Assembly (NCBI GenBank): GCA_015227615.1
Contig: JAALGZ010000004.1
Span: forward strand, 310,001-374,000
From: Labyrinthula sp. Ha
Taxonomy: Eukaryota > Sar > Bigyra > Labyrinthulida > Labyrinthulaceae
Direction: 5' to 3'
Length of the DNA stretch: 64,000 nt
Shown: one piece after another, positions 58,099-64,000 of the stretch
Layout of the letters: each line of letters opens with the position of its first letter
How positions within the stretch are numbered: the first letter of the stretch is position 1
Notes under the pieces: model-generated
Database searches by the model: none
What the model saw: only the letters and a program-made list of their open reading frames with translations
Told to the model about the DNA's origin: nothing
Made by a program: the position numbers and the translations under genes

Positions 58099-59326
58099 TC
58101 ATGGTGACCTAGGGGCTTCTACATATAAGTTGCAATCCATTGCGAGAAAAATGTTCTTCTCTGCCTCTATATATATATCCATATTAATGTCTAGCTCCTC
58201 TAATCCCTCTTGATCATACTGCTGCAATTCATATATCTTTGAAGCAAGAATTAAACAATACGGAGGGAAGCTTTCTCTATCTTCAATATCATCTCGACGA
58301 AGGATGTTGCAATAGTAGACGTGACCAGCCCACAAAGTTTCCCAACGTTCAAATTCCAACCTTAAAAAGTTCGCCCAGACTTCAGAAAACACAAGTTTTT
58401 TTATTTCACCTAGCTTACGACTATCTCCTTCGATTCTATCACCTCTAACACCAATAAACTTCTTAGAATTCAGATCAACAATTTTCTCCCTGTTAAAGCT
58501 GTTCAGCGGCTCCATATCCAACAAGTTTCCCGCTTGACCTCGTTTGCTTATATCACTTTCCAACATTCTCAAAATAACTCTCCCTATTTGTCTTTTCTCA
58601 CTCTTCTCATCAACGTTCTTTTTCAAATCCAAAATCAACGAAAAGGCAGCTTTATCTCTTTCAACGGCTAAAACTCGACCGAGGAAAAGTTCTAGAAAAA
58701 CAACTCCCAGAGAATAAACATCAGAGTTAAAAGAGTAAAAATCTTTTTGATAGACTTCAGGTGCAATATATTTGGCAGTACCAACGTCTCCTGTATGAGT
58801 ACCAATAGGATCTGAGCAGAGAGATCCGTCACTTGTTGCAAGCAATTTGGATAAAGAAAAATCAATGAGAACGGGTTGATAAGTTTCTGTGAGCAATATG
58901 TTATCTAATTTGATATCTCTATGGATGATATGATGTGAATGAAGGAAATCCAGAGTTGACAACAGGGAAAAGTAAACCGGAAGTTTTCGGAAGGGAAGTT
59001 TGGATTCAATCGCTTGAGAGAGATTTAGAGAGAGCTTTGGGATAATTGCACAAAATTCTCCGTATTCATTGATCATGATGTCATGGAGAAGTATGATTCC
59101 TGTTTTCTCAGAAACAGTACGAAGAAGCCGAAGGACAGATATTTCCCTAACTGTCTCTTTAGCTATTGTTTCATCATACTCATCAGCTTCAAATACTATA
59201 ATTTAAAATGATTCTAAAATTACCTTTCATCGCAAAACAATTTCCTTCAACATCGTATACAGTGCAGACAGAGCCGAAAGATCCTTCACCTAGTTTTTCT
59301 GCTTGGTGGTATTTCTTGTATTCCAT
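58099..59326 (-). CDS. Protein kinase with C-terminal cyclin-box domain
   Basis: Exon 1 (59326-59224) and exon 2 (59195-58099), with a 28-nt GT-AG intron, encode 399 aa. Exon 1 supplies the glycine loop GEGSFGSV (13-20) and Lys34 in FAMK. Exon 2 gives the C-helix TVREISVLRLL (Glu52, CDK-like in feel), HRDIKLDN (Asp128), DFS in place of DFG (Asp146 kept), GTAKYIAPEVY and SDVYSLGVVFLEL. It should therefore be catalytically competent. Residues about 310-395 read like a cyclin box: WAGHVYYCNILRRDD, YCLILASKIYELQQ and EAEKNIFLAMDCNLYV. A kinase carrying its own cyclin-type domain could be self-activating or recruit substrates; the role is unknown. It is divergent from a membrane-protein gene with about 70 nt between start codons. 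Confidence 0.85.
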
Positions 59327-59396
59327 AGCAGAATCTGTAGTAATGCCATATCCCGGTCTTGTTAAGACCTCAATTGGGCATTACCACGGAAAAATC
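59327..59396. promoter_or_regulatory. Very short divergent intergenic region (putative bidirectional promoter)
   Basis: Only 70 nt separate the kinase ATG (59326, minus) from the preferred ATG of the membrane protein (59397, plus). An earlier in-frame ATG at 59343 would leave just 16 nt. Any promoter and both 5' leaders must fit here or overlap coding sequence. No TATA-like or other motif is clear. Confidence 0.5.
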
Positions 59397-60315
59397 ATGC
59401 GACAAAGATTTTCTAGAGAGAATGATAGTACAGATGCGAATACATCTTCCTCCGTTCAAGAGGCTCAGCAACAGGAATTTAATCCTGGAAGCATAATGAT
59501 ATATGGGATATCATCATTTGCAAAGTATTACAATATTTTTCTTATGGTTTTCCAGAAGTTACAAGAAAACAACGGCCTGTTACTTGATTGGACTCGTTGT
59601 GCTTCTCTTCGCTACTGGGTTTGCAGTATCTCCTGAAACTGAGTTAAAATATGCTGAGATACTTGATAACATTGACTATACCCAACTCAGAAGGTTTGAG
59701 AAGAATATGATAAAATTTGAAAACGAGTACCAAAGGGTTAAAGGCTGGATTGTGTGTGACGCTAAGTGCGTGAAAGCAGATAATAACAGACGTCATGCAC
59801 GAAGGAACCTTAAACGTGAAATGGCTCGTATTGATGCTATCAAATCTGAAGGGAAGAGGCAGTTAGGAGTGTTCTCCACATATGGCGTAGATGAAGCAAG
59901 AGATTTATTTTGGGGCCTGTTCAACAAAGGTAGAGGTTTTGCCCAGGATCAAACATACTTTGATGTTATTTTACATACTATACACTCCGTTGGAAGTGAT
60001 GAAAGCTGGCTCTCTGTTCTCATCCAGGTACTTCTCAGTATGATATTTAACTTTACTGTGGGCATGATCGGAACTCTTGTTACTTTTGTTTACTATCTAT
60101 ACTACATGATTGAAACGTACCAGCCGGGATATATTTTAGGAATTTTATTCTTTGGGCTTGGTGTTGCGGGTGCCTTTGCTTTGGTTGTTTCTTTCTTGCT
60201 TGGTTTATATTTTGGAACAGCTGGAACGGCTTACGTGGCATTTCAAGCTGCAGGGCCTAACATTCGTATTGGCACTGGGCGTCCAAGGAGACGTATTGGA
60301 AGAAGATTTTTCTAA
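59397..60315 (+). CDS. Polytopic membrane protein, family unknown
   Basis: Exons 59397-59524 and 59556-60315, with a 31-nt GT-AG intron, encode 295 aa. The N-terminus is polar (RQRFSRENDSTDANTSS). Hydrophobic spans follow: LIGLVVLLFATGFAV (about 55-70), a long pair around VLIQVLLSMIFNFTVG and MIGTLVTFVYYLYYMI (about 205-240), and LGILFFGLGVAGAFALVV with LLGLYFGTAGTAYVAF (about 245-285). A soluble charged region rich in Lys and Arg lies between spans 1 and 2, and the tail is basic (RPRRRIGRRFF). I do not recognise the family. The start could also be the ATG at 59343, adding 18 residues. It is convergent with the WD40 gene, 16 nt between coding ends. Confidence 0.75.
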
Positions 60316-60331
60316 GCATTGTGCTTAAACA

Positions 60332-62632
60332 TTAAGCGCTCCAAAGTAAAACAGTGCCGTCTGCGGAAGATGTAAAGAAGCTCGTTTCTGACTGCCACCC
60401 ACAACAAAGAACTTTATCCTGGTGAAATCTGAACTTCTTAAAGCTTTTATTTGCTGTCCAAAAGAAACCCACAGTACCATCAAAGCTTGCACTCAGAACT
60501 CCCTTTCCATTGCATGAAAATTCTATGGCTCTTATCTCTGCATCATGTACTTTAATCACGTCCAAAGCTTTCTGAGCCCTTATATCGATGAAAACCACTT
60601 CACCCGATTCTGTACCACCAACAACAGTAGCTGCATCTATAGGGTGGGAACTCAGACACCGAACTCTTTGTTTGACTGGAAAAGTAGCTCTAAGGTTTTC
60701 TTTGGTTGGTTCCCTAATATCCCACTGCTTGAGAGTATAGTCATCACTTGCACTAATTAGAGTTGATCCGACTCCTTGAATAACATCAAAAACAACATCT
60801 TGATGTCCCTGCAATGTCAATAGAGGCGTGCGAGGATTAGAAGAAAGGAGATCCCAGACTGCAATTTCATTCTGCCCACCTGCAGCTGAAATTGCTTTGT
60901 TCACAAACTGTTCCTTCCTTCCTAAGAGTACTTTTCTTATGCAAGACGAGTGGTACTTGAAATTTTTCAATAACTTAATTTCAGCTCCACCACCTTTGTT
61001 AGTTTTTCTTGTGCTCCAAAGTTTCATGACTTTGTCATTTGAGGCACTTAGAACAAGTGAACTGGATCCGGAAACCATATCTAAGCTATATATTGAACCC
61101 CTATGAGCTTTTTCAACCAAAGAATTCTCTCCAATTAAGTGAAGATCCTTCACCAAAGTTTCATAAAAAAGACCATCCAATGTAAAATCAACAATGTTTT
61201 GACTGTCAGGCTGTGCGTGTGATGTTTCATTAAGCGATTTATAGCTTTCATTGCCTTCAGGGAAAGTATAAGATGAAAGATCATGAGCATATATCATCTT
61301 CTCATTTGTTCCTGAAACAAGAAGCCTATTTTCCTTGTCGAAATGAAATGATCGCACAGGAACACTAACATCTAGAAACTTGCATACAGGGTAGAATGTT
61401 TCTAGTGAATTCTTCAAATCTGTTTCCACTAAGAAAGGCTCACTACTATGGACTAAGCCTGATTTGTTCGTTGGAGTATCATAACCTTCTGGCATTTTCC
61501 TTATTTTTTCTTTTTTGTCGGCCTTTGATGCCTTAAGGTCAATAGGTTTTTCTTTGGCTGGATCAAAGGTGCTAGTTGTTTTCTCCATAGATGGCTCAAA
61601 ATCTTCTTGTAATGTAGTTGCAGCATATTCATAGTCTATATCAGACCCAAGAACCTCAGGTTTGACTGCTGATTTTGGAACATTGGTGTTTTCCTTAGCT
61701 TCATTTACACTGGGCTCTTCAAGAATCATGTCCCTTTTTCTTTGCGTAGGATCAGCTATTTTCTGCGGTTGAGATGTTGCATGTTCTTTTTTTAAGTCAC
61801 GTTTGTTTGGACTATTAATCACTTTTCTCTTTTGATCTTCACCATGTCTATTCCGATTATTGAAGTTTTCTTTTTCAATCCCACTCGCCAATTCTAGTAT
61901 TGGTACACTTTCTACATTAGCACTTTCCTTGAGAGGTGCACCATCATTTTGTTTCGCATGCACGGTATCGTGAAAAGGTTTTATGCCTTCAGAAACACCT
62001 TTTTGAGGCTCTTTGGTTGGTGAAAGAGCTTCCAAGGTGTCCATAGGTATATTTTCATCTGGTTCTAACATTTCAATTCCTATGGATGGATCGTTTCTTG
62101 GTTGTTTGCGCTCTTTAAAGAGAACAATATTATCAGAATCCTTGTTTTGTTGTTTTCGTACTTCTCTTCTTTTTTGACTCATGAATTTTCTAAGATCAGA
62201 TCTTCTTTTTTCATGGTTCTCCTTTTGTGGACTCCCGTTTTTCGGTGTAGGTGGAAAATTCTGAATCTTTCCGACATCTTTAAACTTTTCTTTAAAAAAA
62301 CTTTCTTTTCTCCTGTTATGCTCTTCAGATTTTGGTCGAAGAAAAGAGTTTATTCTCCCAGAATTTTTTGGTGTAACAAGCTCAGTTTGTACCGTACTAC
62401 TTCTGCGTAATCTATTTGATCCGAACTCACTCATTTCCTTGCTTAGAGATCTTAAACTCTCACCCAATCTAAACAGTTTATACAGGTCCAGTGAATCTCC
62501 TTGTTTTAAACCATTATATTCAGAAATAACCTCATTTTTTAGTGCCTTTACTGACTTGGAGAGCCTTAACTCATCCAAGTACCGAACCACAGACCGCAGA
62601 ATCTTCTCCTCTTCTAAGCTTAAGATTTTCAT
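60332..62632 (-). CDS. LisH/WD40-repeat protein, WDR47-like
   Basis: The 766-aa protein begins with a LisH-like helix pair (EEEKILRSVVRYLDELRLSK, about residues 7-35), then about 330 residues of charged disordered sequence. Seven WD40 repeats follow from about 420. The propeller resembles WDR47 (nemitin) repeat by repeat: HRGSIYSLDM, YHSSCIRKVLL, GHQDVVFDVI, and the last blade HQDKVLCCGWQSETSFF then TSSADGTVLLW, where WDR47 has HKDKVIQCRWH and SSSADRTVTLW. WDR47 works at microtubules with CAMSAPs and in ciliary central-pair assembly. The true ATG is at 62632; the frame extends two codons further only with TTG. No intron. Alternative: another LisH-WD40 family such as katanin p80-like. Confidence 0.82.
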   Translation of the reverse strand: MKILSLEEEKILRSVVRYLDELRLSKSVKALKNEVISEYNGLKQGDSLDLYKLFRLGESLRSLSKEMSEFGSNRLRRSSTVQTELVTPKNSGRINSFLRPKSEEHNRRKESFFKEKFKDVGKIQNFPPTPKNGSPQKENHEKRRSDLRKFMSQKRREVRKQQNKDSDNIVLFKERKQPRNDPSIGIEMLEPDENIPMDTLEALSPTKEPQKGVSEGIKPFHDTVHAKQNDGAPLKESANVESVPILELASGIEKENFNNRNRHGEDQKRKVINSPNKRDLKKEHATSQPQKIADPTQRKRDMILEEPSVNEAKENTNVPKSAVKPEVLGSDIDYEYAATTLQEDFEPSMEKTTSTFDPAKEKPIDLKASKADKKEKIRKMPEGYDTPTNKSGLVHSSEPFLVETDLKNSLETFYPVCKFLDVSVPVRSFHFDKENRLLVSGTNEKMIYAHDLSSYTFPEGNESYKSLNETSHAQPDSQNIVDFTLDGLFYETLVKDLHLIGENSLVEKAHRGSIYSLDMVSGSSSLVLSASNDKVMKLWSTRKTNKGGGAEIKLLKNFKYHSSCIRKVLLGRKEQFVNKAISAAGGQNEIAVWDLLSSNPRTPLLTLQGHQDVVFDVIQGVGSTLISASDDYTLKQWDIREPTKENLRATFPVKQRVRCLSSHPIDAATVVGGTESGEVVFIDIRAQKALDVIKVHDAEIRAIEFSCNGKGVLSASFDGTVGFFWTANKSFKKFRFHQDKVLCCGWQSETSFFTSSADGTVLLWSA

Positions 62633-62832
62633 TCTCAACGGTTAGTCAAACCTCCTAGAAGCTATTTTAACTTCATTCCACTTAATTTAAATCCAAAGTT
62701 TATTTCTTATGGTTTCTTTAGTACTAAACTAAATATGCGGACGTATGGTTTAAACCGTGCGTGTTTCTGGAACATTCGGCTATACATTGCCACGTCATCA
62801 CTTTCTAGGCCATATAACCATTTCAAATCTAA
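62633..62832. promoter_or_regulatory. Divergent intergenic region between WDR47-like and metacaspase genes
   Basis: A 200-nt gap between opposite start codons must carry both promoters. I see no distinctive motif. Confidence 0.4.
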
Positions 62833-64000
62833 ATGAAAAACTTGAAGAAGCAAGTTGAGAAAGCAAAAAATGCAGTTGAAAAGCAGTTGAACGTAGATTT
62901 GGACGGAGATGGAGTTGTAGGAAAAAAGAAAAAAAACAAAAATAAACAGGATCCGTACTATCCGAACTATTATCAGCAGCAGCAGCAGCCGCACTACCAG
63001 CCATCGCAGTTTCCCCAAGCACAGAATCAACATCCTGAAACTAATTTTCCGAGTGCACCACCTCCCGATGATGCACCTCCAAGACCTTACCAGCCACCTA
63101 CTCAAAATCAACAGAAGCTTATGGAAATTACAATACCATCTAATACATTCCCTGGCCAACAGCTCCAAATTCGATCCCCCGAAGGTCAACTCTTTGCTAT
63201 CACCGTTCCTCAAAATTGTGCACCAGGACAAAAACTTCGAGTGCAAGTTCCATCAACATCTCAGCAAACTCCTTCTCAGATACTAAGACCTCAACATACT
63301 CATCAAGCACCCCAACACCATCATGGAAATGTCCCTCAAAACCCGCAAATGACAAATTTTCCCAATTGGTACAACTTTTACCCTCAGTCTTACAGACCAG
63401 TTGGGATCGGTTTACATGATCCTAGATCTTCTTCTACTTTCAGGGGTTCCACTACGCGAAAGAAAGCACTGCTCATAGGTATTAACTATTTAGGCCAAAA
63501 GGCCCAGTTAAGGGGTTGCGTAAATGACGTGGCAAGGATGCGAGAGTTTCTTATAACCAAAAATGGCTTCCGTGATTCCCCAGAAAGTATGGTAATATTG
63601 ACCGATGAAGATCTACCCGGACGAAGATCTGATGGACAGCCGACTAAAGCAAATATGATTAAGGCGATTCAATGGCTTGTTGCAGGTGTTCAATCTGGTG
63701 ATGCACTGTTCTATCATTTTTCTGGTCACGGCGCTTCTCAGAAAGATCCATCAGGGCAGGAAAAGGATGGATACAATGAAACAATATGTCCTGTCGATTT
63801 TCAGCAAAATGGGATGATTGTCGATGACCAACTGTGGGATTTAATGGTATATCCCTTACAAAGTGGAGTCAAACTGACGGCTATATGTGATGCATGTCAC
63901 TCGGGTACTGGATTAGATCTTCCTTATCGATTTAAATACAAACCAGGTAAAGGTAAGTGGAAAACTGAAGTGAATCCGAGTTTGTGTGAAGCTGATGTTG
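62833..64000 (+). CDS. Type I metacaspase (3' end outside window)
   Basis: At least 389 codons are open to the window end from the ATG at 62833. The N-terminus has a lysine-rich helix followed by DLDGDGVVG, an EF-hand-loop-like stretch, then a Gln/Pro-rich prodomain with a CAG/CAA run. Residues about 97-142 form a compact module (ITIPSNTFPGQQLQIRSPEG then FAITVPQNCAPGQKL) of the kind with VP-x-PGQ repeats seen in algal and oomycete proteins. The caspase-like p20 follows: KKALLIGINYLGQKAQLRGC, FYHFSGHGAS with catalytic His299, and ICDACHSGTG with catalytic Cys355. Metacaspases cleave after Arg/Lys, usually Ca2+-activated, in stress and cell-death or proteostasis roles. The p10 part lies beyond the window. 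Confidence 0.93.
   Translation, partial: MKNLKKQVEKAKNAVEKQLNVDLDGDGVVGKKKKNKNKQDPYYPNYYQQQQQPHYQPSQFPQAQNQHPETNFPSAPPPDDAPPRPYQPPTQNQQKLMEITIPSNTFPGQQLQIRSPEGQLFAITVPQNCAPGQKLRVQVPSTSQQTPSQILRPQHTHQAPQHHHGNVPQNPQMTNFPNWYNFYPQSYRPVGIGLHDPRSSSTFRGSTTRKKALLIGINYLGQKAQLRGCVNDVARMREFLITKNGFRDSPESMVILTDEDLPGRRSDGQPTKANMIKAIQWLVAGVQSGDALFYHFSGHGASQKDPSGQEKDGYNETICPVDFQQNGMIVDDQLWDLMVYPLQSGVKLTAICDACHSGTGLDLPYRFKYKPGKGKWKTEVNPSLCEADV

Noticed and set aside
1-64000. Prokaryotic features (operons, CRISPR, Shine-Dalgarno sites, rRNA)
   Set aside because: Gene families, introns and retroelements are eukaryotic; no CRISPR-like regularly spaced repeats or rRNA were seen.
1-64000. Alternative genetic code suggested by very short, ciliate-like introns
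   Set aside because: Conserved proteins (PP1, CTNNBL1, SDR, HGH1) end at ordinary TAA, TAG or TGA at the expected lengths, without internal stops.

Overview
This window is AT-rich DNA from a microbial eukaryote. Its proteins include an Hsf-type transcription factor, protein phosphatase 1, a CTNNBL1-like splicing factor, an HGH1-like eEF2 chaperone adaptor, a soluble-type adenylate cyclase, a type I metacaspase and a chromodomain LTR retrotransposon. Genes are mostly single-exon. Where I could place introns with confidence there are seven, all GT-AG and only 27-31 nt long. The standard genetic code fits every convincing frame. A stramenopile is plausible: the metacaspase N-terminal module, the sulfotransferase-like GLEGTGHHLW motif and the stand-alone Hsf recall that group. 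This is inference only, and the sequence alone does not settle the lineage.

Genes lie in compact islands separated by 1-10 kb of gene-poor DNA. Island 1 (1-2.6 kb) has an unidentified PH-like protein facing a Sec14/CRAL-TRIO protein. Island 2 (9.8-16.6 kb) has a small unresolved gene, an Hsf-type factor, a catalytically altered 2-oxoacid dehydrogenase E2/E3BP-like protein, a NUDC/CS-domain protein and PP1. Next comes a Ty3/Gypsy chromoviral element (17.9-25.9 kb) with matching 173-bp LTRs. Downstream of its integrase and chromodomain it carries a long unidentified segment and then an MT-A70-type adenine-N6 methyltransferase region that ends just before the polypurine tract. Island 3 (28.4-30.5 kb) holds CTNNBL1 and a RING/ZZ zinc-finger protein whose coding ends overlap. 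Island 4 (34.2-36.8 kb) has a short-chain dehydrogenase abutting a membrane-anchored tandem sulfotransferase-like protein. Island 5 (46.7-51.3 kb) has the adenylate cyclase and HGH1. A decayed LINE lies at about 52.4-55.7 kb. Island 6 (58.1-64 kb) has a protein kinase with a C-terminal cyclin box, divergent from a membrane protein, then a WDR47-like LisH/WD40 protein divergent from a metacaspase cut by the window end.

The host genes are mostly housekeeping or signalling genes and form no obvious shared pathway. PP1 keeps the C-terminal TPPR site that CDK/cyclin complexes phosphorylate in other eukaryotes. The best candidates for something undescribed are the MT-A70-carrying LTR element, the kinase-cyclin fusion, the lipoyl-less E3BP-like protein and the ultra-short introns.
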